From the NCBI GenBank assembly GCA_020629935.1, contig JAHDCJ010000002.1:28307-72500 (forward strand): 44,194 bases of DNA, given 5' to 3'. Made by a program: the position numbers and the translations under genes. Positions 18,671-29,109 of the stretch are shown here, piece by piece (position 1 is the first letter of the stretch; each line of letters begins with the position of its first letter). Under the pieces are notes generated by a model that saw only the letters and a program-made list of their open reading frames with translations, was not told the origin of the DNA and searched no databases. The stretch comes from Saprospiraceae bacterium (GTDB lineage: Bacteria; Bacteroidota; Bacteroidia; Chitinophagales; Saprospiraceae).

Positions 18671-20035
18671 CTACTTTTTTTCGTAGACAAAGCTTTTGGA
18701 GTCATTAGGTTTTGACTTCCTTGTTTTTAGGATGTAATCTCTTACGGCCGTAAAGGAAACGACTTTGTCTTTGAAATAACTTATGGCTTGTTTCACTTCT
18801 TTTTCACTAGCTTCCATATGATTCAAAATATTAACCAAATGCATTTTCATGTGGCCTTTTTGGATACCTGTAGTTACCAAAGACTTAACGGCGGCAAAGT
18901 TTTGAGATAAACCTACAGAAACCATAATTTGCATCAATTCTTGAGCACCAGGAGAGCCTAACATTTCTAGAGATCGTCGAGCTAAAGGATGTAAAGAAGT
19001 TAAGCCACCAACAGTACCCACAGCAATAGGAAAATCAATCCAAAATTTAAACATTCCATCTTTAACTTCTACATGCGAAAGACTACGATATTGACCATCT
19101 TTAGCGGCGTAAGTATGTCCACAAGCTTCTATGGCTCTAAAGTCATTTCCTGTAGCAATTGCTACAGCGTCAATACCATTAAAAATGCCTTTATTATGTG
19201 TAGTTGCTCGTGAAATATCGAGATGAGCAATTTTGATCGCTTTCTCAAATTTAAAGGCAAACTCTTCGGGCGTTTCATTTTCGAAAGGACCCAGATCTGC
19301 CACAGGACATTCGACCCAAGAACGAACCAAACACTCTGGAGTATAGTTGGATAAAATGGACATGATAATGGTAATTTCCCCTTTTTCCTCTTTAAGCGAA
19401 GGATGTCCATCTACGATTTGTGTAAGAATACAAGCAAACTCTTCAAGCACCGAGTTGATAAAATTGGCGCCCATAGAATCACAAGTGTCAAAATGTGCTT
19501 TTAATTGGAAATAGTCTGCTTCAAGATGCGTCATGTTGATCAATTGCACATCAAGAATTCCACCTCCACGTTTTTGCATATTACGGGTAATATGCTCTGT
19601 TTTTTCAAATAATTCCTTTTTAATTTGTGGGAAAATAGCTTCGAATTTTTGGGCATTTCCAGTATAAGTGAAATGAACTTGGCCTACTTTTTTAGTGCCA
19701 ATAATTTCTGCATGAAATCCACCACGTTGTTGCCAAAATTTAGCTCCACTACTTGCCGCAGCAACGACTGAACTTTCTTCGATAACCATAGGAACACAAT
19801 AATTGTTTCCATTGATTGTAAAATTAGGAGCGACCCCAAAAGGAAGCACATAGTTGCTCAGGGTATTTTCACTAAAATCATCGATGATTTTCTGTTGTCT
19901 CTCATCTTTATGCCAAAAGCTCATCAATTCTTGCGTTACCTCTTCCGGATTTCGAAAGAAGTTTTCCACTACCCAGCGGAGTTTTTTCCGCTTTGACATT
20001 TTGGAGAATCCAGATACTTTTTGTTCCGGTTTCAT
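18671..20035 (-). CDS. Hydroxymethylglutaryl-CoA reductase
   Basis: VLPFGVAPNFTINGNNYCVPMVIEESSVVAAASSGAKFW; DSMGANFINSVLE; ATGNDFRAIEACGHTYAA; AVGTVGGLTSLHPLAR. Confidence 0.93.
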   Translation of the reverse strand: MKPEQKVSGFSKMSKRKKLRWVVENFFRNPEEVTQELMSFWHKDERQQKIIDDFSENTLSNYVLPFGVAPNFTINGNNYCVPMVIEESSVVAAASSGAKFWQQRGGFHAEIIGTKKVGQVHFTYTGNAQKFEAIFPQIKKELFEKTEHITRNMQKRGGGILDVQLINMTHLEADYFQLKAHFDTCDSMGANFINSVLEEFACILTQIVDGHPSLKEEKGEITIIMSILSNYTPECLVRSWVECPVADLGPFENETPEEFAFKFEKAIKIAHLDISRATTHNKGIFNGIDAVAIATGNDFRAIEACGHTYAAKDGQYRSLSHVEVKDGMFKFWIDFPIAVGTVGGLTSLHPLARRSLEMLGSPGAQELMQIMVSVGLSQNFAAVKSLVTTGIQKGHMKMHLVNILNHMEASEKEVKQAISYFKDKVVSFTAVRDYILKTRKSKPNDSKSFVYEKK

Positions 20036-20039
20036 CTAT

Positions 20040-21098
20040 TTATTTTTTTAGTCGTAAAAAGGCATTCGCCAATTCTAGTCCTTTAATTTGCATTTCTACA
20101 AATTGCGCGAGCAATTCGTAAGATTCTCTAGCATGTTTAAGGAAGGCCGAAGCTTGTCCGTAAATACTAGGAACGTTCAATTTATTAATTAAATAATAAC
20201 CATCCAAGAAATTTTGTATTCCACCTGAAATAATTACTTGCTTACAAAGCGCTTTATTACCAAGAGAATGGATTATTTCATTGGTAAAGTTAGTCATTTC
20301 TTCGGCATTATGTCCAATTTGGGCTAAGGGCTCGTACATTGCCTTGATATGATTGGCTGCTCTTAACAGTTCTACTTTAGCAAAATTGGTGCCTCCATTG
20401 GCTGCAAAGTCGATGGCTTGTAGCGGAAGTTGAAACAATGCTTCTAAGCTTTGGTATCCCATTCCTTGTCCAACTTCTTTCACTATGATATTGAGGTCTT
20501 TCTTTTCCAATAATCGAGTAATGGTTTCAATTGGAGGATGTTCTATTCGATCACCTTCGGGTTGTAACCATTCTTGCAATGGATTGATATGTATGATTAA
20601 ACCATCCGCAGAGAGTTTATCAAGTAATTCGGTAATCAGCTGGATTTGGCCGTTATGAATTAATTGTTCTACTTGGGCGATACCAAGATTGGCATAAAGC
20701 GGAAGATCATCACCAATGAGTTTTCGAATATTGAAATCATTAAGTGTTTCGTTGGTATAGAGTAAAGATCTACAAGAACCTAATCCCATTCCAAAGCCAA
20801 ATTCTTTGCAAGCTCGAGCTAGGTTATGATTAATGGTATGTGCAAGTGCTGTTCCTCCTGTCATACTAGATACCCACATTGGCGCGCGTAAGGTTTTGCC
20901 TAAGAAGGAGATATTGGGTAAACTCCCTTCTTTGGGGTGCCCAGCAAGTAGAGGTTCGTATTGAAACCTTGGGTCAATGTGTAGTTGAGAGATTTGAGAC
21001 TGGAAAGCCAGTTCAATATGATCTTTTTTTCGGGTGAATGCATTGGCATCTTCCCTTTCCATAGTTTCTCTTAAAACCTGTTCCCGCTTTTTATCCAT
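20040..21098 (-). CDS. fni: Type 2 isopentenyl-diphosphate delta-isomerase (FMN-dependent)
   Basis: RKKDHIELAFQSQ, APMWVSSMTGGTALAHTIN, GLIIHINPLQEWLQPEGD, VKEVGQGMGYQSLE, DFAANGGTNFAKVE. Confidence 0.92.
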   Translation of the reverse strand: MDKKREQVLRETMEREDANAFTRKKDHIELAFQSQISQLHIDPRFQYEPLLAGHPKEGSLPNISFLGKTLRAPMWVSSMTGGTALAHTINHNLARACKEFGFGMGLGSCRSLLYTNETLNDFNIRKLIGDDLPLYANLGIAQVEQLIHNGQIQLITELLDKLSADGLIIHINPLQEWLQPEGDRIEHPPIETITRLLEKKDLNIIVKEVGQGMGYQSLEALFQLPLQAIDFAANGGTNFAKVELLRAANHIKAMYEPLAQIGHNAEEMTNFTNEIIHSLGNKALCKQVIISGGIQNFLDGYYLINKLNVPSIYGQASAFLKHARESYELLAQFVEMQIKGLELANAFLRLKK

Positions 21099-21257
21099 GT
21101 AGTGTTTTATCTATTTCACAAAGGTAAGGTTTAATTACTAAACCTTAGACTTAAATGATACTGAAAAATCAAGCTAGATAAATAACAGTTGTTTTAGAAA
21201 ATGGTTGGGGAAAAAGTCTATTTTGTTTAACGAAAGTGTTTTTTTTATCCAAAAAGG

Positions 21258-22025
21258 TTAAACAAAATGTTTAAGCATGATAATTTCTTGAGGTTTTAGG
21301 AAGCGAAATTTTCCCCTTGGCAAGTCTTTTTTTGTTAATCCTCCAAAGTAAACCCGATCCAGTTTTAGGACTTGATATTTCCAGTGTTCAAACATTCGTC
21401 GAACGATTCGATTTCTTCCAATATGGATTTCCACACCAATTATAGTTTTATCATTTTCTTGAAGGAAATGAATTTTATCTGGTTTTACATGGCCATCTTC
21501 AAGGTCGAATCCTTTTTTTATTTTTTCAAAATGGGCTTGGCTTAGCGGTTTATCTAGGATGACATGGTAGATTTTCTTTACGCCATGACTTGGATGCGTT
21601 AATTTTTTGGCAAGATCTCCATCGTTAGTAAATAGGAGTAATCCAGTGGTGGCTCGATCAAGTCGACCTACAGGAAAGATTCGTTGTTTGACGGCTTTAC
21701 CTACGATATCCATTACGGTTTTTCGATTGCGTTCGTCACTTACTGTAGTAATATAATTTTTAGGTTTATTAAGAAGGATATAGACTTGTTCTTTTTCTAC
21801 GTCAATCTTTTTCCCTCTAAAGGTAACGACATCATCGGGTTTGATTTTGTGTCCCATTTCAAGCACCACATCTCCATTGACCGTAACTAAACCCTCTTTA
21901 ATAAATTCGTCTGCTTTTCTACGTGAGCAAATACCACAATGTGCCACAAACTTATTGAGTCTCATAGGGAATTGGGTCGATTCCTCTGTTTTTTGTTTAG
22001 ACGTTTTTTTTTGGAAATTTTTCAT
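21258..22025 (-). CDS. rluB: rRNA pseudouridine synthase, RluB/RsuA family
   Basis: S4 domain (MRLNKFVAHCGICSRRKADEFIKEGLVTVNG) and FPVGRLDRATTGLLLFTNDGDLA, IGRNRIVRRMFEHWKYQVLKLDRVYFGGL. Confidence 0.92.
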   Translation of the reverse strand: MKNFQKKTSKQKTEESTQFPMRLNKFVAHCGICSRRKADEFIKEGLVTVNGDVVLEMGHKIKPDDVVTFRGKKIDVEKEQVYILLNKPKNYITTVSDERNRKTVMDIVGKAVKQRIFPVGRLDRATTGLLLFTNDGDLAKKLTHPSHGVKKIYHVILDKPLSQAHFEKIKKGFDLEDGHVKPDKIHFLQENDKTIIGVEIHIGRNRIVRRMFEHWKYQVLKLDRVYFGGLTKKDLPRGKFRFLKPQEIIMLKHFV

Positions 22026-22687
22026 TATTCTTCTTCGCTTGAACTCGATTCGATATCCGCAGGTTCGCTAATGTTCGTATCTATTTGTGTGGCATCTTTG
22101 GTTTCTATTACATTTGAATTTTCTTCAATCTCTGCAGGTGCGCCAATTTCATTTTGTGGGAGCTTGAAGTCTTTTAATTTTGGTAAATCATTGATGGTGT
22201 TGATTCCAAAATAGTTCATGAATTTAGGACTTGTGCCATAGAGAAGTGGTCGACCAGGGAGTTCGCTTCGACCGGTAATGGAAATCAATTCTTTTTCCAA
22301 TAGTTTCTGGATGGAATAATCGCAACTTACCCCTCGTATTTGTTCCAATTCGGTTTTGGTAACGGGTTGTTTATAAGCAATAATAGACAAGGTTTCTAGC
22401 GCAGCTTTTGTAAGCCGTTTTTTGGTTTGTTGTTTTAGATGAATCCCAATTACTTCATGGTAAGCGGCTTTACTTAAGAATTGGAAACCATCAGATATTT
22501 TGACCAATTCAAAAGAGAACTGTTCATTTAGGTAGTTTTGTTGCAGACGGCCAATGGCTTCTTCGATTTGTTCTTTTTCAAAGTTTTGGCTGTAAGTTAA
22601 ATCAAGACAGGTTTTTATCTCCAATAATGTAATTGGATTTTCTGCCGTAAAAATAAGAGACTCTATTTGTCGATCGTAATTTTTCAA
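22025..22687 (-). CDS. scpB: Segregation and condensation protein ScpB
   Basis: IESLIFTAENPITLLEI; TKAALETLSIIAYKQPVTKTELEQIRGVSCDYSIQKLLEKELISITGRSELPGRPLLYGTSPKFMNYFG. Confidence 0.93.
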   Translation of the reverse strand: MKNYDRQIESLIFTAENPITLLEIKTCLDLTYSQNFEKEQIEEAIGRLQQNYLNEQFSFELVKISDGFQFLSKAAYHEVIGIHLKQQTKKRLTKAALETLSIIAYKQPVTKTELEQIRGVSCDYSIQKLLEKELISITGRSELPGRPLLYGTSPKFMNYFGINTINDLPKLKDFKLPQNEIGAPAEIEENSNVIETKDATQIDTNISEPADIESSSSEEE

Positions 22688-22850
22688 TGGAATGTATTTA
22701 ACGCAAGCTAATAAAATTTTAAGCGCTTGTTTTTAAGGCGAAGTTCTTCTCAACTTCATACCTAAATTTTAAAATGCATGCAAAAATAGCGATTCTTCGT
22801 GAATGATTTAGAATATTATCTACATCTTTTTAAAAGAGAGCTAGAAACAA

Positions 22851-22882
22851 AAAAGCGGAACTTCATTTGAAGTCCCGCTTTT
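22851..22882. terminator. Intrinsic terminator of the PDZ/T9SS gene
   Basis: AAAAGCGG-a-ACTTC-attt-GAAGT-c-CCGCTTTT, with T-rich sequence on the minus strand beyond it. Confidence 0.75.
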
Positions 22883-22902
22883 GACAAAAAATACTTGTTT
22901 AA

Positions 22903-25017
22903 TTATCGTGCATTATTAAACACAAAACGTTTAGAGAAAATGTTTTCTCCCTGTTGTACATTTAGGAAATATACACCAGGCGCTTGGTTTGTAATGTTTA
23001 ATTCCTTGTTATAATTTCCATTAAATTCACTTACTTCTTCTCGATAGACTTCTTTACCAGAAAGATCTACAATAGTAATGGTTAATGGTGCTAATTCCTC
23101 TGCAGTAAAAGTTACTTTAAAAGAACCCGTATTCGGATTTGGGAATAAATTAAATTGATCTAAACTTAAGCTGTTTCTAGGTGCGAAAGGTTCCAAAGCG
23201 ATAGGTGTTTCAGAAATAGATTCTTCAGGGGTATTGGTACTGAATTCTTTGATGATAATTAATTCATCTCTTCGGTATTCACCCGTTTCACAATCGCAAC
23301 CGCTGTATTTGTCAAGATCAGATTTACGACTCAATTCCGCTTTAATTTTCTTAATTTTTCCATTTTGTTGGATACGTAATTTAACTTGATCTCCAGGGCT
23401 TTTACTCTGAACCATATTAGCCAACTGGTCTACATCTTTAATTTCAGTTCCCTCAAAACTAAGAATAACTGCGCCATCGTCTAATTTTGATTTTTCGGCA
23501 CCAGACCCTGCAAAGATACCGCTTACATTTACTCCAATTTGATCTTCTCGATTTTCGATTTCTACTCCTAACATTGGTGTAACACAAAGTACTTTACAAT
23601 CAAAGTTTTCTTGGAAAGATTTGAAGCCATGAGGTTTTGCGTACTTATGGTTGAAATGAGGTTTACGAGGAAAAGCACCCATTGAATAATTTTCTTTTTT
23701 CTTTAACGTAGCTTGCATGGTTTGAACTGCCCCATCTCTAGTCACTTCAATGGCTAAAGCATCACCCACTTTTTTCGTTTTAATATGATTTATTACGTCA
23801 GCGATAGAATTCATAGCTTTATTATCTAGTTTTTTGATAATATCACCTGCTTGAATTCCTGCCGCGGCTGCCGCACTATTTTCCATGACTTTTTCAATGC
23901 GTATGGTTTGGTCTTCAGAATTAGAAGTGAAAACTACACCTAAAAATGGACGATCTTCATGCAATGTTTGCATTTTACTTTTGAAGGATTCCAATTGGTC
24001 TTTACAATCAAAACCTTCTAACCCATCCATTTCAATTTTTAAGTTTTTAAATAGGTCGTCTGCATTTTTAGAAAGGTTTTCGATATTGAAATTCCCATCG
24101 CCTTTGATATTGAAAAACTTAATCATGTCGTCCCCTTCTTTTAGTTCGATGTTGAGGTCCATGTTTTGTAAATCATCACCCGTAATGATTTTTATTTTGC
24201 CTTGACCATTGCCCATGTTGTTTAAGTCAATTCCTTTTTCTTTCAACATTTTTTCAATTCCTTCAGGAAGTTGTCCATCAGATTTAAACTGAAAAGAATG
24301 TGTTTCCCCATCATTAGAATTCCAATTGAAATTGCCATTAGGCAAATCACAATCACCTTTTTTAAACATGAAGGTGTTTGCCCCAGAATTTCTACCCATG
24401 AAATGAGGTGTTTTGTCGGCTTGGATAACCGCATCTTTACTACCTTCTTTCACGATTCGAATAGAATGTTCTGCTTGATCTAAAGCATTTTTTACTTCAT
24501 TAGGATTTAATCCCATTGCTTTAATTTTTTCAATGATTGCTTCAGGAATAGCTTCTCCTTCTTTTAGCGTAACCATATCAAAGTTGGTATTTTGAGGGCC
24601 GCCCATTTTAAACCCACGCATAAAGGCGTCTTCCTTAGAAAGGAATGGGTGTCTATGGTGTTTTCGGCGTGGAGATACCTGATGATCCTTGTCAATAGTA
24701 ATTTGAATTTCTTTTTCTGAATGCGTAGCATTTTCATCATCAGAAAAAATAATGACATCAATATCTTCTTCTATTACATTGCCGTTGGCATCTTCGGAAA
24801 TGGTAATGTTTCCATTTTCATTGATCCATTCTGTGGCTTCTTCGCCTTCGTAGACTTCTTCTGTAATTTGTTCATTACCTTCATCATCAATAATGATTTT
24901 TTTGATGATTACTTTGTTTTGTTCGGCTTGTGAGAAGATAGGAGAAACACTAGCAGAAATAAATAAAGTGGTTAATAAAAAGGGGAATAAAAATGTCTTG
25001 GTGTTAAATTGAATCAT
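22903..25017 (-). CDS. Secreted protein with two PDZ domains and T9SS type A sorting domain, no recognisable protease domain
   Basis: Signal peptide MIQFNTKTFLFPFLLTTLFISASVSPIFSQ; PDZ1 RPFLGVVFTS...AAAAAGIQAGDIIKKLDN; PDZ2 LGVEIENREDQIGVNVSGIFAGSGAEKSKLDDGAVILSFEG; tail FNLFPNPNTGSFKVTF...PGVYFLNVQQGENIFSKRFVF. Confidence 0.85.
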   Translation of the reverse strand: MIQFNTKTFLFPFLLTTLFISASVSPIFSQAEQNKVIIKKIIIDDEGNEQITEEVYEGEEATEWINENGNITISEDANGNVIEEDIDVIIFSDDENATHSEKEIQITIDKDHQVSPRRKHHRHPFLSKEDAFMRGFKMGGPQNTNFDMVTLKEGEAIPEAIIEKIKAMGLNPNEVKNALDQAEHSIRIVKEGSKDAVIQADKTPHFMGRNSGANTFMFKKGDCDLPNGNFNWNSNDGETHSFQFKSDGQLPEGIEKMLKEKGIDLNNMGNGQGKIKIITGDDLQNMDLNIELKEGDDMIKFFNIKGDGNFNIENLSKNADDLFKNLKIEMDGLEGFDCKDQLESFKSKMQTLHEDRPFLGVVFTSNSEDQTIRIEKVMENSAAAAAGIQAGDIIKKLDNKAMNSIADVINHIKTKKVGDALAIEVTRDGAVQTMQATLKKKENYSMGAFPRKPHFNHKYAKPHGFKSFQENFDCKVLCVTPMLGVEIENREDQIGVNVSGIFAGSGAEKSKLDDGAVILSFEGTEIKDVDQLANMVQSKSPGDQVKLRIQQNGKIKKIKAELSRKSDLDKYSGCDCETGEYRRDELIIIKEFSTNTPEESISETPIALEPFAPRNSLSLDQFNLFPNPNTGSFKVTFTAEELAPLTITIVDLSGKEVYREEVSEFNGNYNKELNITNQAPGVYFLNVQQGENIFSKRFVFNNAR

Positions 25018-25245
25018 AGCACATAATTTTTTTTTGAAAAAATAAAATTGTAGTGGTTTCATTTTTGATATTACAAATGTAAAATCAAAGCCTCATGCTT
25101 TCAGTTAATGAAAAGTTAAAGATTGTTTAAATACGGTTTTGCGTAAGCATAATGCATAATTTAGTAGCAGATTTATTTCCAAATAAATCATAACTTTAAT
25201 TATTAAGATAACGGATTATTTTTAAAAAGTAACCAAAGTTGATAA

Positions 25246-26784
25246 ATGGATAAAAAAGCAATAGGGTTAATTATTGGTTTGATGAGCATGTCGCTTCTAG
25301 GGATTGTATTGATGCAATCCTATTGGATTCGATATTCTATTAATCTAAATGAAGCACAATTTGATAAGAATGTGCGTATTGCCCTTCGCGATGTTTCTCA
25401 GATATTAATGAATGAAGAAGTAGAAACGATATCTAGAGATTTGTTTTTTGGGGATTTTGCTAGTATGCCAGGAAAGATGGCTTATGAAGAAGAAATTTTT
25501 TATGATTTTAAAAGTGATCCAACCTTTAATGTAGAGCGGACTTTTTCTCAAGAAATTCCAGAAGATAGTTTTTTATTAATAGATAAAGACATCTTTTATT
25601 ATCATGATGCTTTAGATCATAGCTGTTATACTCCAGATGATTTAAAACATATTTATGAAAGTTTTGAGCTTCAAATGACTCGAATGTTGACTTATTCGCA
25701 ACCACTTGTTGAGCGTATAAATTTGAATCGACTGGATGATTTAATACAGCGCGAGTTGGTAGAAAAGGGGATTGATTTAGCTTATCAATATGGCGTGTTT
25801 TCAAATCGTAGGCGTAATTTTGTTTTTGTAAAAGATAGTGAACCCTCAGGGGTGAAAGTTTCGGGAGGAATTAGTAAAGAAGGGCTCCAAAGGTTATATA
25901 ATTCTTCCTTTAAAGTAGATCTTTTCCCCTTTGATCGTCCAGGAAAATTAATGATGTTTTTTCCTAGAAAAACGAGTTTTATTTGGCAATCTGTGTTAGG
26001 GATGTTGTTGGCGTCTATTTTATTTACGGCGATTATATTATTCTGTTTTATGTATACCATTCAAGTTATTTTTAAACAGAAAAAACTATCAGAAATAAAG
26101 ACCGATTTTATCAACAACATGACTCATGAATTCAAAACGCCTATTGCTACCATATCTTTAGCAGCAGACTCTATAACGAGTAAAATGGTTTCTGAAGATT
26201 CGTCCAAAGTGAAGCGATTTGCTTCGATAATTAAAGAAGAGAACAAACGGATGAACAGCCAAGTAGAAAAGGTTTTACAAATGGCTTTATTGGATAAAGA
26301 TGATTTTAAATTAAATATCAGAGCCATTGATGTGCATGAAGTGATTCGTCAGGCAAGTCGGCATATGGGATTACAATTGGAGCAAAAGTCGGGAAGAATA
26401 AAATTAGATCTTCAAGCAAACGATTTTGAGATTGAAGGAGATTTGACCCATTTTTCTTCGGTAATTCATAATCTTTTAGATAACGCAAATAAATATACAC
26501 CAGAAAAACCAGAAATAACGATACGAACCGCGAATGTTTCGGGAGGAATAAAAGTATTTATAAAAGACAACGGTATTGGAATGGATGCAGAAGTGCGTAA
26601 ACGTATTTTTGATAAATTTTATCGTGTGCATACAGGTAACCTTCACGATGTCAAAGGCTTTGGGCTAGGTCTTAGTTACGTGAAGGCAATTATTACGGCA
26701 CATAAAGGCCATGTTGATGTAAAGAGCGAGTTAGGGAAGGGGAGTGAGTTTATTCTATTTTTCCCGTTTCAAATTTCGCGTTAA
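25246..26784 (+). CDS. Two-component sensor histidine kinase
   Basis: Two TM segments, HisKA FINNMTHEFKTPIATISLAADS, HATPase LLDNANKYTPEKPEITI, DNGIGMD, GFGLGLSYVKAI. Confidence 0.95.
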   Translation: MDKKAIGLIIGLMSMSLLGIVLMQSYWIRYSINLNEAQFDKNVRIALRDVSQILMNEEVETISRDLFFGDFASMPGKMAYEEEIFYDFKSDPTFNVERTFSQEIPEDSFLLIDKDIFYYHDALDHSCYTPDDLKHIYESFELQMTRMLTYSQPLVERINLNRLDDLIQRELVEKGIDLAYQYGVFSNRRRNFVFVKDSEPSGVKVSGGISKEGLQRLYNSSFKVDLFPFDRPGKLMMFFPRKTSFIWQSVLGMLLASILFTAIILFCFMYTIQVIFKQKKLSEIKTDFINNMTHEFKTPIATISLAADSITSKMVSEDSSKVKRFASIIKEENKRMNSQVEKVLQMALLDKDDFKLNIRAIDVHEVIRQASRHMGLQLEQKSGRIKLDLQANDFEIEGDLTHFSSVIHNLLDNANKYTPEKPEITIRTANVSGGIKVFIKDNGIGMDAEVRKRIFDKFYRVHTGNLHDVKGFGLGLSYVKAIITAHKGHVDVKSELGKGSEFILFFPFQISR

Positions 26785-26862
26785 CATTTATTTAACGAGA
26801 TCAGGAACGACTTTTGCTATAAAAAAGTATGTTAGAAGTTCCTAATAAGTAAAACTAGTGAG

Positions 26863-27573
26863 ATGACAGAGACCACAAAAATTCTATTAGTAGAAGATGA
26901 CCAAAATTTTGGGGATGTATTGAAATCCTATTTAGAGATGCATGGATATGGTATTACCCTAGCACAAGATGGAGATGCAGGAGTAGAGGCATATAAAGCA
27001 GGAGCCTACAATCTTTGTATTTTGGATGTAATGATGCCTAAAAAGGACGGGTTTACCGTTGCTAAAGAAATTAGAGAAATCAATAATAATCAACCGATTA
27101 TCTTTTTAACAGCCAAGACGCTTAAAGAAGATATCATACAAGGGTTTAAATTAGGTGCGGATGATTATATTTCTAAGCCGTTTAATTCTGAGGAACTTTT
27201 ATATCGAATTCAAGCCGTATTGAAACGAAGTACTGCGAATGAAGTAGAAGAGGAAGAAGCTAAAGAGTTTGAAATTGGTCAATATCATTTCAACTATCCT
27301 CTTCGAATTTTATCTTTTAATGGGGAAAAATCAAAATTGTCGCCTAAAGAAGCCGAATTGCTTCGGATGTTTTGCGTCAAAATGAACGATATTTTACCTC
27401 GTTCCGAAGCGCTTACGCATATTTGGGGAGAAGACAATTATTTCACTGCTCGAAGTATGGACGTTTTCGTTACAAAGTTACGTAAATACCTAAAAGGAGA
27501 TGAAAATATTGAAATCATCAATATCCACGGAAACGGTTTTCAACTTAAGGTCTTAGCCGCAGAAACGACTTAA
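26863..27573 (+). CDS. OmpR-family response regulator
   Basis: Receiver domain (ILLVEDDQNFGDVL, LCILDVMMPKKDGF, FLTAKTLKEDIIQGFKLGADDYISKPF) and winged helix (KLSPKEAELLRMF...RSMDVFVTKLRKYL). Confidence 0.95.
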   Translation: MTETTKILLVEDDQNFGDVLKSYLEMHGYGITLAQDGDAGVEAYKAGAYNLCILDVMMPKKDGFTVAKEIREINNNQPIIFLTAKTLKEDIIQGFKLGADDYISKPFNSEELLYRIQAVLKRSTANEVEEEEAKEFEIGQYHFNYPLRILSFNGEKSKLSPKEAELLRMFCVKMNDILPRSEALTHIWGEDNYFTARSMDVFVTKLRKYLKGDENIEIINIHGNGFQLKVLAAETT

Positions 27574-27574
27574 T

Positions 27575-29002
27575 TTAAGCATGTAAAATTTTTAATAACC
27601 AATCTTTTTGAATTAAAGGATTGGTCGAATGGATTTCTTTTTCAAGTACATCTACTTGAAGTCGTCTAGCCATTTTTTTCGTAGCAATTCTTCGGACTAA
27701 ACGAATAAAGTTAGAATAGGAATTTTTGTATTCTGTTGGGACTTTTTTATTTCTAAATAAATAAATACGAAAGGCTTCTAAAGTAGATAACATCAATTCG
27801 GTCTCATCTAACTCAAAGGCTGTTTTTATCAATAAGGTCTTGAAATACATATGATAATAGAAATCGATAAACTCTATATCGGAATACTGAATATCACGTA
27901 AATGACTCATCGCTTGCTCAAATTGGCTTTTTTCAAAAAAGAGCATGGCCATACTAAAAGCAAATACATTTTCACGAAATTTAGGCATTACCCGATCCTT
28001 AAAAGAAAGAATAAATTCTTCTGTCCAATTATATTCTTTGACATAAAGAGCGGCTTGGACAATATTTCGAAAATGATTATGTGAAAAATATTTATGCGCC
28101 GTCAAGATATCCATTTCTAAAATATGCTCGTATAATAAAAAAGACTCCTTAAGAAAATGGCGCTTTCCTTGGTTAATTTTAAACCGACAATAATTTAATA
28201 AGGCCGTATAAAATTGACGAATATCAAAGTCTTGTAATTGTTTTTCATATTTTAAAACCCCTTCTTTAAAATTGGTATAATGACTCTCTTCATCAAAATA
28301 ATTATAGGTTAATACCAGTTGGTGGAGTAGATGGATAGAAGGAACATCCGTAAACGGATTTTTTTCTAAGAAATTCAATGTTTCCTTCAACATGTGAATC
28401 TCATATTTGGTGTTTAATACCCGTTCCCATTGAAGTACAGCGGCTGAATGTCGAATTTTATCCGCTATGTAATATTGATCTAAACTATAAACAACCTCTT
28501 GTAAACTAGTTTGGCGAGCTCTATTTATGTTTACATTTGAGTGTTGATAAGAGACTTTATCTAAGAGGTATTTTTGATAAAAATAGTCCGTGTTTTTAAT
28601 TTCCTTTTGGTTTTCATGTTCAACCATTTTGGTCAATTTCCTTCCAAAAAGATCAAAAAGGAATCGTTCATGAAAGGAAAGAGCAGTCCAATAGTCTTTA
28701 TAAAAATTATTTTTTTCTAGTTTTTGCTGCGCTAAAAAGGTTTCTACTAAATTCGTTAAATCAGAAGTTAAGGCTCTAAACAAGCCATCATGATATTTTT
28801 TTTTATCAAGAAAAACTTTAAAAAACAATTTCTCTTTATCCAACTTCAAAAAAACGGGGTGCTTTTTCTTCAATAAATCAAAAAGTCGCATCACTTTTTT
28901 ATTCTTATTGAAGTAAGGAGAATGTACTAATTCTCCCAAACGACGAATTTCTGTGTTGTTTAAAGCTTTTAAAAGCAGGATTAATTTAGATTTTTCTTTC
29001 AT
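27575..29002 (-). CDS. Conserved-looking hypothetical protein, predicted all-helical
   Basis: 475-aa ORF with coding-like composition; no family recognised. Confidence 0.75.
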   Translation of the reverse strand: MKEKSKLILLLKALNNTEIRRLGELVHSPYFNKNKKVMRLFDLLKKKHPVFLKLDKEKLFFKVFLDKKKYHDGLFRALTSDLTNLVETFLAQQKLEKNNFYKDYWTALSFHERFLFDLFGRKLTKMVEHENQKEIKNTDYFYQKYLLDKVSYQHSNVNINRARQTSLQEVVYSLDQYYIADKIRHSAAVLQWERVLNTKYEIHMLKETLNFLEKNPFTDVPSIHLLHQLVLTYNYFDEESHYTNFKEGVLKYEKQLQDFDIRQFYTALLNYCRFKINQGKRHFLKESFLLYEHILEMDILTAHKYFSHNHFRNIVQAALYVKEYNWTEEFILSFKDRVMPKFRENVFAFSMAMLFFEKSQFEQAMSHLRDIQYSDIEFIDFYYHMYFKTLLIKTAFELDETELMLSTLEAFRIYLFRNKKVPTEYKNSYSNFIRLVRRIATKKMARRLQVDVLEKEIHSTNPLIQKDWLLKILHA

Positions 29003-29077
29003 TATAGTAATTAAAATGGGTGTTTTTTACTGCAAAAACAAGTGGTATTTATTGCGTAAATTATTGTCTTTTAGTGA

Positions 29078-29109
29078 TTTGTGTTGTTTGTTGTTGTTTT
29101 TTATGTTTG
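29078..29109 (+). promoter_or_regulatory. Candidate Bacteroidota-type promoter with no annotated gene
   Basis: TTTG (29078-29081)-N20-TATGTTTG (29102-29109), same spacing as the rpmH promoter. Confidence 0.45.
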
